Of a stretch of DNA of 64,000 nucleotides, positions 1 through 7,540 are shown one piece after another; position 1 is the stretch's first letter; each line of letters begins with the position of its first letter. Origin of the DNA: Amycolatopsis tolypomycina (GTDB taxonomy: Bacteria; Actinomycetota; Actinomycetes; Mycobacteriales; Pseudonocardiaceae); assembly GCF_900105945.1 (NCBI RefSeq), contig NZ_FNSO01000004.1:4216001-4280000 (forward strand), read 5' to 3'. The position numbers were made by a program, and so were the translations under genes. Under the pieces are notes generated by a model. The model saw nothing but the letters and a program-made list of their open reading frames with translations. It did not search any database and had not been told where the DNA came from.

Positions 1-548
1 TAGGCGAGGGCGGCGGCGAGCCCGCGGCCGTCGAAGAAGCCGCCGGCCGCGACCACCGGGATGTCGACGGTGTCCAGCACCGAGGGCAGCAGCAGCGTGG
101 TGGCCACGCCCCCGGTGTGCCCGCCGCCTTCGCCGCCTTGGACGATGACGGCGTCCGCGCCCCAGGCGGCGACCTTCTCGGCGTGCCGGGCCGCGCCGAC
201 CGACGGGATCACGACGATCCCGTGGTCCCGCAGTTTCGCGATCATCTCTTTGCGCGGCGCCAGCGCGAAGGAGGCAACCTTCACGCCTTCGCGGATCAGC
301 AGGTCGACGCGTTCACCAGCGTCGGTGGCGTCGGCGCGGAGGTTGACCCCGAACGGCTTCTCGGTGCGCTTCTTGACCTCGGCGACGGCGGCTTCGAGTT
401 CGGCGTAGGTCATCGTGGCCGAGGCGAGGATGCCGAGCGCGCCGGCTTCCGCGGTGGCCGAGACCAGGCGCGGGCCGGCGACCCAGCCCATCCCGGTCTG
501 CACGACCGGGTGCTCCACGCCGACCAGCTCGGTCAGGGCTGTCTTCAC
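1..548 (-). CDS. ipdC: IpdC-like flavin-dependent NPD/nitronate monooxygenase family protein (3' end outside window)
   Basis: Only the N-terminal ~182 residues lie in the window; the gene runs off the left edge. The reading frame, on the reverse strand, starts at a GTG that overlaps the ipdB stop codon (GTGA). It shows the NPD/nitronate monooxygenase fold: an N-terminal HPVVQTGMGWVAG segment and the FMN-phosphate loop QGGEGGGHTGG near residues 138-148. In Mycobacterium and Rhodococcus, ipdC lies directly after ipdAB and acts on the indane intermediates of cholesterol ring C/D catabolism. The same gene order here is the main reason for the IpdC call. On sequence alone, a generic nitronate monooxygenase remains possible. 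Confidence 0.8.
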   Translation of the reverse strand, partial: MKTALTELVGVEHPVVQTGMGWVAGPRLVSATAEAGALGILASATMTYAELEAAVAEVKKRTEKPFGVNLRADATDAGERVDLLIREGVKVASFALAPRKEMIAKLRDHGIVVIPSVGAARHAEKVAAWGADAVIVQGGEGGGHTGGVATTLLLPSVLDTVDIPVVAAGGFFDGRGLAAALA

Positions 549-1273
549 GCCGGAACTTCCTTGTCCCGCAGGCCCTTCGGATCGATTTCGCGGATGAGCC
601 GCAGCTCCTCGTCCGTCGGTTCGCGGCTGGTCCCGACGCCGGTGAAGTCGATCTCGAACGTCGTCGCCGCGGTCACTTCGTCGCGGGTGACGCCGGGATG
701 CAGGGACACCGCCCGCATCGCGTGGTCCGGGCCGCCGAAGTCGAACACGCCGAGGTTCGACACGACCCGGTGCACGTCGTGGTACTTCTGCGCCGACGGC
801 CCCGCCTTGGCCGCGTTGTCGTAGCCGACCCCCGACACGACGTCCACGCTGTCGACGAAGACGCGGGTGCCGTGGCGGGGTACCCAGTAGCTGGTGCGGT
901 GGTTGACCGTGTTTCCCGGTGCACCCCGCACACCGAGGAGCTGTTTCTTCGGGCGGGCGTGGTCGCCGATGGCGGAGATGTTCTGGTTGCCGTACCGGTC
1001 GATCTGGTTGGCGCCCATGACGACGTGCCGTCGTCCGTGCGGGACGATCGTGTCCAGCATCTTGCGGAACGGCTGCCAGCCCTCGACCAAACCGTCGGTG
1101 GTCATCAGGTAGGCCTCGCCGTCGGACATCAGCAGGTCCGGCTCGAAGGTCAGCCGCGCGAGCTTGGCGCCCAGCTGCGGGATGAGGCCCATCGGGCTGG
1201 CCACGATCTCGCCGTCGCCGCGGAACACCTCCGCCATCGCCACCACGACGATCTCGGCCCGGGTCACGCTCAT
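545..1273 (-). CDS. ipdB: IpdB: CoA-transferase-family beta subunit of the ring-opening COCHEA-CoA hydrolase
   Basis: A 242-residue class I CoA-transferase beta-type subunit. Visible signatures include MGANQIDRYGNQNISAIGD and a long NHRTSYWVPRHGTRVFVDSVDVVSG block typical of IpdB (Rv3552 type). Known family role: IpdA and IpdB form a heteromer that hydrolytically opens ring C of the last steroid intermediate rather than transferring CoA. The frame is open further upstream, but the ATG at 1273 overlaps the ipdA stop as ATGA and gives the normal family length. The stop overlaps the ipdC start by four bases. Function is inferred from family and synteny. Confidence 0.88.
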   Translation of the reverse strand: MSVTRAEIVVVAMAEVFRGDGEIVASPMGLIPQLGAKLARLTFEPDLLMSDGEAYLMTTDGLVEGWQPFRKMLDTIVPHGRRHVVMGANQIDRYGNQNISAIGDHARPKKQLLGVRGAPGNTVNHRTSYWVPRHGTRVFVDSVDVVSGVGYDNAAKAGPSAQKYHDVHRVVSNLGVFDFGGPDHAMRAVSLHPGVTRDEVTAATTFEIDFTGVGTSREPTDEELRLIREIDPKGLRDKEVPA

Positions 1274-2133
1274 GCCGCCTCCGCCTCGAACTTGTCCACT
1301 TCGGACAGATATGCGCCCTCGTCGCCGGACAGGAACCGGTCCACGAACCCCGGCCACGCCTCGAGATCCTTCGCACACGCCGAATAATGCTTTTGGAAGC
1401 GTTCGTCCCGGCCGTAGTCCGGCACCGCCGTGGTGAAGTGCGCACCCCGCGGTGCCTCGATCACCCCGTCGACGGCGCCGCGGTTGAGCAGCAGCGACTG
1501 CACCGGCCCGCCCGCGGTCAGCTCGGCCGTCTCGACGACCTTCTCCACCGACACGAAGCACCGGTCCGCGGCGAGGCCGAACAGCTCGTCGAAGTACGGG
1601 TCCGGGCCCAGGTACTGGACGTTGCCACGGGCGTCGGCGCGGTTGAGGTGCAGCAACGCCACATCGAGGTGCTGCGCGGGGACCGCGACCAGCTCCTCGC
1701 CGTCGTCGTACGGCGAGCGCACGGTCCGCAGATCGGGGTTGGCGCGCATGACTTCGGAGCCGAGCCCGGCTCGCGTCGGCAAGAACGGCAGTCGTTGCGC
1801 CGCCGCGGACAACGCCGTCCCGAACATCCCCTCGTCATATTCGGTGACGGCGATCGCGCCGGTTTCCCGGGCGCGGCCGAACCACGGGTCATACGGGATC
1901 GAGTCCAGCGTCACGAAGCCGAACACGACCCGCTTGACCTTCCCCGCCGCGCACAGGAGTCCGACGTCCGGGCCGCCGTAGGACACGACGGTGAGGTCCT
2001 TCACCGGAGTGCGGAGGATCGCGCGCACGAGAGCCATCGGCTTGCGCCGGGAACCCCAGCCGCCGATGCCGATGGTCATGCCGTCCTTCAGCTCGGCCGC
2101 CACGTCGTCGGCGGTCGTGCGCTTATCGGCCAT
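1270..2133 (-). CDS. ipdA: IpdA: CoA-transferase-family alpha subunit of the COCHEA-CoA hydrolase
   Basis: 287 residues, class I CoA-transferase alpha-type fold. It has the GMTIGIGGWGSRRKPMALV nucleotide/CoA loop at residues 18-36 and a TEYDEG segment at 97-102 that supplies the candidate catalytic glutamate (Glu98 or Glu101; the exact residue is inferred). Family members such as Rv3551 pair with IpdB to open steroid ring C in HIP catabolism. The start is the ATG preceded by GAGGAG, and it overlaps the 3' end of echA20 by 11 bases. The stop overlaps ipdB (ATGA), so subunit stoichiometry is probably set by coupled translation. Confidence 0.88.
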   Translation of the reverse strand: MADKRTTADDVAAELKDGMTIGIGGWGSRRKPMALVRAILRTPVKDLTVVSYGGPDVGLLCAAGKVKRVVFGFVTLDSIPYDPWFGRARETGAIAVTEYDEGMFGTALSAAAQRLPFLPTRAGLGSEVMRANPDLRTVRSPYDDGEELVAVPAQHLDVALLHLNRADARGNVQYLGPDPYFDELFGLAADRCFVSVEKVVETAELTAGGPVQSLLLNRGAVDGVIEAPRGAHFTTAVPDYGRDERFQKHYSACAKDLEAWPGFVDRFLSGDEGAYLSEVDKFEAEAA

Positions 2134-2863
2134 TCAAGAACTCCTCGCGAGCCTCGTCGGACGCACCCAGCAGGTTCAGCTCGAACGTGAAGCCCTGCTC
2201 GAACCGGTAACTGCGGTGCACCTGCTGGGTGTCGATCCCGTTCAACGCTTCTTTCGCCGCCCGGATGACCCGCGGATCCTTCTTCGCGATGTCCCGCGCG
2301 ACTTCGAGAGCGGCCTCGTCGAGTTCGGCGCGCGGCACGACCCGGTAGACCGAGCCGTGGGCGAGCAGCTCGGCCGCGGTGATCTTGCGGGCGGTGAAGT
2401 ACAACGTGCGCATGAGATGCTGCGGCACCAGCCGAGCCAGGTGGGTCGCCGCGCCGAGTGCGCCCCGCTCGACCTCGGGGACCCCGAACGTGGCGTCTTC
2501 CGAGGCGATGATCACGTCGGCGTTACCGACCAGGCCGATCCCGCCGCCGAGGCAGAATCCGTGCACCGCCGCGACCACCGGCACTTCGCAGTCGTAGACC
2601 GCACCGAAAGCCGCGTAGCAGCCCCGGTTCGCGCCGACCAGGGCGTCGTAGCCCTCGCTGCGCTGGATCTCCTTGATGTCCACGCCCGCGTTGAAGCCGC
2701 GGCCTTCCGCGCGGAGGATCACCACGTGCACGTCGGGATCCCGACCGGCCTGCGTGATCGCGTCGGCCAGGTCGAACCAGCCCTGTACCGGCAGGGCGTT
2801 CACCGGCGGGAAGTCGACCGTGACGACCTCGACGTGGCCGTCACGCTTGGTCAGGATGCCCAT
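2123..2863 (-). CDS. echA20: EchA20-like enoyl-CoA hydratase/isomerase-family ring-D hydrolase
   Basis: A 246-residue crotonase-fold protein. It has the oxyanion-hole segments GRGFNAGVDIKEI (near residues 58-70) and HGFCLGGGIGLVGNADVIIAS, and a C-terminal helix with RSYRFEQGFTFELNL. Rv3550 (EchA20), located beside ipdAB in Mycobacterium tuberculosis, hydrolyses ring D of the last indane-derived CoA ester. The same neighbourhood here supports that role. The frame stays open far upstream, but the ATG at 2863 shares a base with the preceding SDR stop (TGATG) and gives the family length. A generic enoyl-CoA hydratase is the alternative. Confidence 0.82.
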   Translation of the reverse strand: MGILTKRDGHVEVVTVDFPPVNALPVQGWFDLADAITQAGRDPDVHVVILRAEGRGFNAGVDIKEIQRSEGYDALVGANRGCYAAFGAVYDCEVPVVAAVHGFCLGGGIGLVGNADVIIASEDATFGVPEVERGALGAATHLARLVPQHLMRTLYFTARKITAAELLAHGSVYRVVPRAELDEAALEVARDIAKKDPRVIRAAKEALNGIDTQQVHRSYRFEQGFTFELNLLGASDEAREEFLNGR

Positions 2864-3735
2864 CAGCTCGCTCCGTAGACGGGTTCGGGCTCGGGCGCTT
2901 GCTCGAGCAGCTCCTTCACCACCGGCCCCAGCTCGGCCGGGTCCCACCGCTCGCCCTTGTCCACGACCGGGCCGTGCCGCCAGCCCTGCGCCAGCGACAC
3001 CTTCCCGCCTTCGACCTCGAAGACGCGGCCGGTGACGTGCGAAGACTCCTCGCTCCCCAGCCACACCACCAACGGCGACACGTTCTCCGGCGCCATCGCA
3101 TCGAAACCTTCGTCCGGACGGGCCATGGTCGAGGCGAACACAGCTTCGGTCATCCGGGTCCGCGCGGCGGGCGCGATCGCGTTCACCGTGATGCCGTACC
3201 GTGCCAGCTCCGCCGCGGCCACCACCGTCAGCCCGGCGATCCCGGCCTTCGCCGCCGAGTAGTTCCCTTGGCCCACGCTGCCGAGCAGACCGGCCCCCGA
3301 GCTGGTGTTGATGATCCGCGCGGTCGGCGTCCGGCCGGCCTTGGCCTCGGCCCGCCAATGTTCCGCAGCGTGCCGCAACGGCGCGAAATGCCCCTTCAGA
3401 TGGACACGCACGACCGCGTCCCACTCGTCCTCGCCGAGGTTGACCAGCATCCGGTCGCGGAGGAACCCGGCGTTGTTGACCAGCACATCCAGGCGCCCGA
3501 AGGTCTCGACCGCCGTCCCGATCAGCTCCTTCGCGCCGGCCCAATCAGCCACATCGGACGTATTCGCCACCGCCCGCTCACCGATGGCCTCGACGACCTC
3601 GGCGGCCGCGTCGGCGTCCACGTCGTTCACCACGACCGACGCGCCCTCGGCGGCGAACGCCAGCGCGTGCGCCCGCCCGATCCCCCGGCCCGCGCCCGTC
3701 ACGACGACCACGCGGCCCTGGCACAACCCGCTCAC
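2863..3735 (-). CDS. Short-chain dehydrogenase/reductase (Rv3548c type) in the ipd operon
   Basis: A 290-residue classical SDR. The NAD(P)-binding TGAGRGIG motif lies at residues 13-20, VNDVDA closes beta-2, NNAG is present, and the catalytic Ser...YSAAK block (NTSSGAGLLG...GNYSAAKAG) is intact. An unusually long C-terminal tail (about 35 residues past the EVEGG segment) resembles the mycobacterial Rv3548c group. It starts at GTG, which overlaps the upstream SDR stop as GTGA. It probably oxidises or reduces an indane or beta-hydroxyacyl-CoA intermediate during steroid breakdown; the substrate cannot be read from sequence. Confidence 0.82.
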   Translation of the reverse strand: MSGLCQGRVVVVTGAGRGIGRAHALAFAAEGASVVVNDVDADAAAEVVEAIGERAVANTSDVADWAGAKELIGTAVETFGRLDVLVNNAGFLRDRMLVNLGEDEWDAVVRVHLKGHFAPLRHAAEHWRAEAKAGRTPTARIINTSSGAGLLGSVGQGNYSAAKAGIAGLTVVAAAELARYGITVNAIAPAARTRMTEAVFASTMARPDEGFDAMAPENVSPLVVWLGSEESSHVTGRVFEVEGGKVSLAQGWRHGPVVDKGERWDPAELGPVVKELLEQAPEPEPVYGAS

Positions 3736-4502
3736 GAATCCTCCCGATTGACATCCGCCGCGGCGAGAAACGCCGGGACCTCACCGCCGCCGTGCACGCG
3801 CAAGGTCGCGCCGGAAACATAAGAAGCCAGACCGGAGGCGAGGAACGCGGCGCAGTGTCCGACCTCCGCCGGCTCGGCCAGCCGCCCGAGCGGGACGGTC
3901 TTCCCCACCGCCTCGACCGCGGCCTCGCTGCCGTAGTGCAGATGGGACTGCTCGGTCCGCACCATGCCCACGTCGAGCGCGTTGACCCGGACCTTGGGCG
4001 CCCACTCCACCGCGAGGCTCGCGGTCAGGTTGTCCAGCCCGGCCTTCGCGGCGCCATAGGCCGCCGTCCCCGGCGAGGGACGGGTCCCGCTCACGCTGGA
4101 GATCATCACGATCGCCCCGCCGGAATCCTGCCGCTGCATCACCGCATTGGCGTGCTGCGAGACCAGCAGCGGCGCCAGCAGGTTCAGCTGCACCACCTTC
4201 TCGTGCAGCCGCGACGACGCCTCCGCCGCCGACACGTACGGCGCCCCACCCGCGTTGTTCACGACGACGTCCAGGCGCCCGTGCCGCTCGACGATCCCCT
4301 CGACCAGCGCCGCCACCTGCGTCTCGTCACGGACGTCGCAGGCCACGAACTCCGCCTCCGTCGGCGCCTCCCGCCGCGCGCACACGACGACGCGGGCACC
4401 GTGGGCCAGGAACACGTCGGTGACGCCCCGGCCCACGCCGCGGACACCCCCGGTCACCAGCACCACCGCGCCGGCCAGGCCCAGCTCCGTCTTCACCGGC
4501 AC
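3732..4502 (-). CDS. Short-chain dehydrogenase/reductase (Rv3549c type), first gene of the ipd operon
   Basis: A classical SDR of about 256 residues with a TGGVRGVG cofactor loop, an NNAGG motif, and catalytic Ser, Tyr and Lys in MISSVSGTR...AAYGAAKAG. It is the promoter-proximal gene of the six-gene steroid operon. The start is uncertain. An ATG at 4520 sits only four bases from the KstR-like palindrome and has no leader. GTG at 4502 or 4496 follows a GGAAGG Shine-Dalgarno (4507-4512) and is preferred. The catalytic assignment is firm; the substrate, presumably a hydroxylated steroid-derived CoA ester, is inferred from context. Confidence 0.8.
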   Translation of the reverse strand: MPVKTELGLAGAVVLVTGGVRGVGRGVTDVFLAHGARVVVCARREAPTEAEFVACDVRDETQVAALVEGIVERHGRLDVVVNNAGGAPYVSAAEASSRLHEKVVQLNLLAPLLVSQHANAVMQRQDSGGAIVMISSVSGTRPSPGTAAYGAAKAGLDNLTASLAVEWAPKVRVNALDVGMVRTEQSHLHYGSEAAVEAVGKTVPLGRLAEPAEVGHCAAFLASGLASYVSGATLRVHGGGEVPAFLAAADVNREDS

Positions 4503-4523
4503 ACCACCTTCCGCCCCCAAAAC

Positions 4524-4537
4524 TAGAACATGTTCTC
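4524..4537. promoter_or_regulatory. KstR-like operator upstream of the ipd operon
   Basis: TAGAACATGTTCTC matches the KstR consensus TNNAACNNGTTNNA at every fixed position except the last. It contains a perfect 12-bp palindrome (AGAACATGTTCT, 4525-4536). It lies 22 bp upstream of the preferred start of the first SDR, where a TetR-family repressor such as KstR would block the promoter. The motif consensus is established for mycobacteria and rhodococci; use here is inferred, and no kstR gene is in the window. Confidence 0.65.
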
Positions 4538-4588
4538 GCCGGGGACAAGGTCAGGAGCCGCGGTGGGGCCGCCTCAGGTCTCAGGAGA

Positions 4589-4684
4589 GGAGAACTCGTT
4601 CCGGGCGACCGGCAGGCAGGCCCGCGTCAGCGGACGCCTCCGGGACCCCTACGCCTCCGGAGCGGAGAACTCGTTCCGCGCGAC
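4589..4684. repeat. Imperfect direct repeat duplicating the 3' end of the PucR gene
   Basis: A 21-bp segment at 4664-4684, which encodes the last residues of the 4649-5863 PucR protein (around RNEFS), recurs with one mismatch at 4589-4609, 75 bp downstream and beyond the stop codon. This looks like a small tandem duplication of the gene tail, or a former C-terminal extension. No function is evident. Confidence 0.6.
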
Positions 4685-5863
4685 CCGCAACCCCGACGCA
4701 CGCAACGCGGCCTGCATCGCGAACCGCGCGTCGGGATCGTCGAGGCGATCGCCGAACGCCTGCTTCAGCTGCCGCACCCGGTAGCGGACCGTCTGCGGGT
4801 GCACCGACAGGTCGACCGCGATCTTCTCCGAGTTGCCGCCGTTCTGCAGCCAGGACAGCAGGGTCTCGCCCAGCCGGCGGCGCGTCCGCTCCGGGAACTG
4901 CTCCAGAGGCGCCAGCTCCTGCCGGGCGACCTGGTCGGCCAGCGGCGAGTCCGACAGCAGCCACAGCTCCGTCAGGTGGTCGGTGCACCACGTCACCGGG
5001 GCGTCCGGGAGCGCGCCGTCCGCCACCAGCCGCAGGGCGGCGCGCGCCCAGCGCAGGGAATGCGCCGCCGCGCCGAGGTCCGTCGGCGGGCCGACCGCGA
5101 CGCGCGTGCCGAGCCGGGTCAGCGTCCGCGCGTCCACCGGGGCGGGCAGCAGCAGGTACGGCTGCGGTGAATCGAGGTCGGCGAGGGCGTCGGGCCCCCA
5201 CGAGGTGCTCACCGTCGTTTCCGCGGCGACGGCCGCCACTTCGCGGGGCACCGGCCAGCCCGCCGCCGCCGCGAGTTCGGCCAGCACCGCGTTCGGGATG
5301 GCGCCCGGGCCGGTCAGCAGCCGCAGCAGGCGCCGGCGCAGGCCCGCCCGGGTGCCTTCGATCTCCACCCACGCTTCGCGGTGGCCCCGGCTCGACATCC
5401 GGGCGAGCTCGTCGGCGTAGCCGAACAGCATTTCGGCCAGCTGCGCCATGGCCGCCGACGACAACCGGTGCCGGCGGCCCAGCCGCATGATCCAGCGCCA
5501 GCCGACGCGGGTGCCCACGCGGTAGGCCGCCTGCAGGTCGTCGAGGGTCCGGCCTTCGCGGGCCTCGCCGACGCCGAGCCGTCGGCAGGTTTCGTACAGC
5601 CGGTCGCGGGAGGCCAGCGGATCCTCGACCAGGTCGACGAACAGCTCGACGGCGCACTCGACGGCGTGGCGGGTCATGCGGCCGTAGGAACCGTCGCCCG
5701 GCCGGGCGTAGACGGGCACCGCCCGCAGGACTTCCCGGACGATCCAGTCCGCCAGCGCCGGCAGGGCCGGACGCATGAGCGCCGCCAGTTCTCTTCGCCG
5801 GAGAACCTCGTCTCCGGTGTCCCGGGGCGCCGGGACGGGTTGCCGAGCACTGTCGCGGGACAC
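4649..5863 (-). CDS. PucR-family transcriptional regulator
   Basis: 404 residues ending in the PucR-type helix-turn-helix (LLSWLQNGGNSEKIAVDL...VHPQTVRYRVRQL, about residues 330-385), preceded by a GGDEF-like sensory region. It starts at GTG with GGAGG seven bases upstream. It is divergent from the TetR gene at 5942 and upstream of the steroid operon on the same strand. It is a clear paralogue of the PucR at 23446-24690, sharing overall layout and the ETLLSWL(Q/E)..GN...HPQTVRYRV block. The ligand is unknown. It could regulate the neighbouring steroid operon or the lipid genes. Confidence 0.85.
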   Translation of the reverse strand: MSRDSARQPVPAPRDTGDEVLRRRELAALMRPALPALADWIVREVLRAVPVYARPGDGSYGRMTRHAVECAVELFVDLVEDPLASRDRLYETCRRLGVGEAREGRTLDDLQAAYRVGTRVGWRWIMRLGRRHRLSSAAMAQLAEMLFGYADELARMSSRGHREAWVEIEGTRAGLRRRLLRLLTGPGAIPNAVLAELAAAAGWPVPREVAAVAAETTVSTSWGPDALADLDSPQPYLLLPAPVDARTLTRLGTRVAVGPPTDLGAAAHSLRWARAALRLVADGALPDAPVTWCTDHLTELWLLSDSPLADQVARQELAPLEQFPERTRRRLGETLLSWLQNGGNSEKIAVDLSVHPQTVRYRVRQLKQAFGDRLDDPDARFAMQAALRASGLRVARNEFSAPEA

Positions 5864-5897
5864 CAGGTTTCCTCCACCGGGGACGGCGGCTTCTCGT

Positions 5898-5917
5898 GCT
5901 TTACCGGACAGTAAAGC
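5898..5917. promoter_or_regulatory. Inverted repeat in the PucR/TetR divergent promoter
   Basis: GCTTTAC and GTAAAGC form a perfect 7-bp inverted repeat around a 6-bp centre. It sits in the 78-bp gap between the divergent PucR (4649-5863) and TetR (5942-6619) genes, 24 bp before the TetR start. Size and placement fit a TetR autoregulatory operator; this is inferred. Confidence 0.5.
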
Positions 5918-5941
5918 AAGGAGTCGTTACAGTACACCTCC

Positions 5942-6619
5942 ATGAGCCGGCAGAGTCCTCCTGATCGATCCAGCGCTCGCCGCAGCCCCGCCGCCCGGCC
6001 CACCGACGACGAGCTGCTCGACGCCGCCCGCGCCGTGTTCGCGGAGCGGGGTTACGCCCAGGCCACCATGGGCCTGATCGCCGACCGCGCCGATTCCACG
6101 AAGCCCACCCTCTACGCGCATTTCGGGGACAAGGCCGCGCTTTTCCGGACCACCGTCCGGCGCGAGGTCGCCGCGCTGCGCGCCTGGGTGATCAGCGCCC
6201 ACGAAACCGCGAACACGCGTCCGCTGGAGGAGCGCGTCCGGCTGTCGGTGATGGCCATGTTCGCCTACGCCGGCGCCCACCCCGAAAGTTTCCGGCTGCT
6301 GTTCGATTCGGCCGTCGACGAGATGTCGAACGAGCGCCGCGCGCTGGCCGATTCCATTGCCACGCACGTGATCGGGCAGGTGCGCGAGCACCTGCTCGCC
6401 CACGGCCGCCCGGTCGGTCCCGGCGCGGAGCTGCTCGGGGCGATGATGGTCGGCCTGGTCGGGCGGGCCGCGATGCACGTGTCCCACTCCCCCGGCGTCG
6501 ACCCGATCGCCGCGGGCGAGCTGGCCACCGGGTTCGTCATGGCCGCGCTGCGCGGGCTCGACCCGGCGCTGCTGGAGCGGCTCGACACCCCGGACCGGGC
6601 CGGGCAGTGCGCCACCTGA
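5942..6619 (+). CDS. TetR/AcrR-family transcriptional regulator
   Basis: 225 residues. The TetR DNA-binding domain occupies about residues 20-70 ([40 protein letters not shown]), followed by a TetR_C_7-like ligand domain ([13 protein letters not shown]). The first 20 residues are Arg/Ser-rich and disordered. It is transcribed away from the PucR gene across a short shared promoter that carries a perfect inverted repeat, so autoregulation is likely. The secreted cutinase gene follows 190 bp downstream on the same strand. The ligand is unknown. Confidence 0.85.
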   Translation: MSRQSPPDRSSARRSPAARPTDDELLDAARAVFAERGYAQATMGLIADRADSTKPTLYAHFGDKAALFRTTVRREVAALRAWVISAHETANTRPLEERVRLSVMAMFAYAGAHPESFRLLFDSAVDEMSNERRALADSIATHVIGQVREHLLAHGRPVGPGAELLGAMMVGLVGRAAMHVSHSPGVDPIAAGELATGFVMAALRGLDPALLERLDTPDRAGQCAT

Positions 6620-6636
6620 GCGTCCACACCGGACTG

Positions 6637-6656
6637 TTTGTCATCGGCTGAACAAT
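6637..6656. promoter_or_regulatory. TTGT-N10-ACAA dyad upstream of the cutinase gene
   Basis: TTGT (6638-6641) and ACAA (6652-6655) are separated by ten bases containing CGGC. The same TTGT-N10-ACAA arrangement occurs at 23281-23298 in front of the lipid operon. It is a weak motif on its own, recorded because the cutinase would fit the lipid regulon. Confidence 0.3.
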
Positions 6657-6809
6657 TACCGGCACTCCGGGAAATCACCTCTTGCCGGGTCCGGCAACCA
6701 CTGCGACGCTGCGATAACCGCAAGCGCCGCAGGTATTTCCGCGCCCCACGGAAAGCGCTTGCCGACCCCTTTTCCCACAACGTTTTCTCACAATGAGGTG
6801 TGAACAGCC

Positions 6810-7469
6810 ATGATTCGCGTACCCAAGAAGCGCCTGTCGTCCGCCGCGGCCGCCGTCGGCCTCGCCGTCGCCGGGCTCACGGTCGCCGCCGCACCGGCCG
6901 CGTCCGCCGCGCCGTGCACCGACATCGACGTCGCGGTGGCCCGCGGCACGGGCGAACCCGGCACGCTGGGCCTCATCGTCGGCGACCCGGTGTTCTCGGC
7001 CGTGCAGAACCGGCTGCGCCCGCGGTCGGTGAGCAGCTACCGCGTCGACTACCCCGCCGACCTCGGCCAGCCCGCCTCGGTGCAGAAGGGCAACACCGAC
7101 CTGGTCAACCACGTGCGCACGCAGGCCGCGGCCTGCCCGTCCCAGCGGTTCGTCCTGGTCGGCTACTCCCAGGGCGCGAACGTGGTGGACAACTCGATCG
7201 GCATCAGCAGCGCCGGCGCGATCGTCGGCGGCCCGATCGTCGCGACCATCCCGGCGGACCTGGCCCCCCGGATCGCGGCGATCCTGTTGTTCGGCAACCC
7301 GATCCGCGCGATCGGCCGTTCGGTCACCGGCACCTACCAGAGCCGCACCAAGGACTACTGCGCCCTGGGCGACCCGATCTGCCAGGCGGGCGGCTTCAAC
7401 ATCCTGGCCCACCTGAGCTACGGCGACAACGCCAACGACGCGGCCGCCTTCGCCGCGAGCAAGGTCTGA
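6810..7469 (+). CDS. Secreted cutinase-family serine esterase
   Basis: 219 residues with an Arg/Lys N-terminus, a hydrophobic stretch and an Ala-X-Ala site near residue 34, i.e. a typical Sec signal peptide. The mature part is a cutinase: nucleophile elbow GYSQGA with Ser120, Asp188 within CALGDPIC and His201 in AHLSYG form the triad. Cys36/Cys109 and Cys184/Cys191 match the two conserved disulfides. Mycobacterial relatives (Culp family) cleave lipid esters at the cell surface, and one (Rv3802c) sits in the mycolate locus. Here it lies next to a second lipase, an Ag85-like esterase and a Pks13-like operon, suggesting a shared role in surface-lipid remodelling. Confidence 0.88.
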   Translation: MIRVPKKRLSSAAAAVGLAVAGLTVAAAPAASAAPCTDIDVAVARGTGEPGTLGLIVGDPVFSAVQNRLRPRSVSSYRVDYPADLGQPASVQKGNTDLVNHVRTQAAACPSQRFVLVGYSQGANVVDNSIGISSAGAIVGGPIVATIPADLAPRIAAILLFGNPIRAIGRSVTGTYQSRTKDYCALGDPICQAGGFNILAHLSYGDNANDAAAFAASKV

Positions 7470-7480
7470 CCGGCCCGAGC

Positions 7481-7533
7481 GCACTGAAAGACTCTTTCCT
7501 GACGTCGGACGTCAGGAAAGAGTCTTTCAGTGC
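7481..7533. terminator. Bidirectional terminator hairpin between convergent cutinase and lipase genes
   Basis: A 26-base arm (7481-7506) is followed, after one base, by its exact reverse complement (7508-7533). It sits between two convergent stop codons (7469 and 7541), the expected place for a factor-independent bidirectional terminator. The stem is AT-richer than its surroundings and lacks a long U-tract, as is common in actinomycetes. Confidence 0.8.
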
Positions 7534-7540
7534 ATCGGGA

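Noticed and set aside
4524..4537. The palindrome as a LexA/SOS box
   Set aside because: The half-site spacing (AAC-N2-GTT) and flanking T fit KstR. SOS boxes need CGAAC-N4-GTT.
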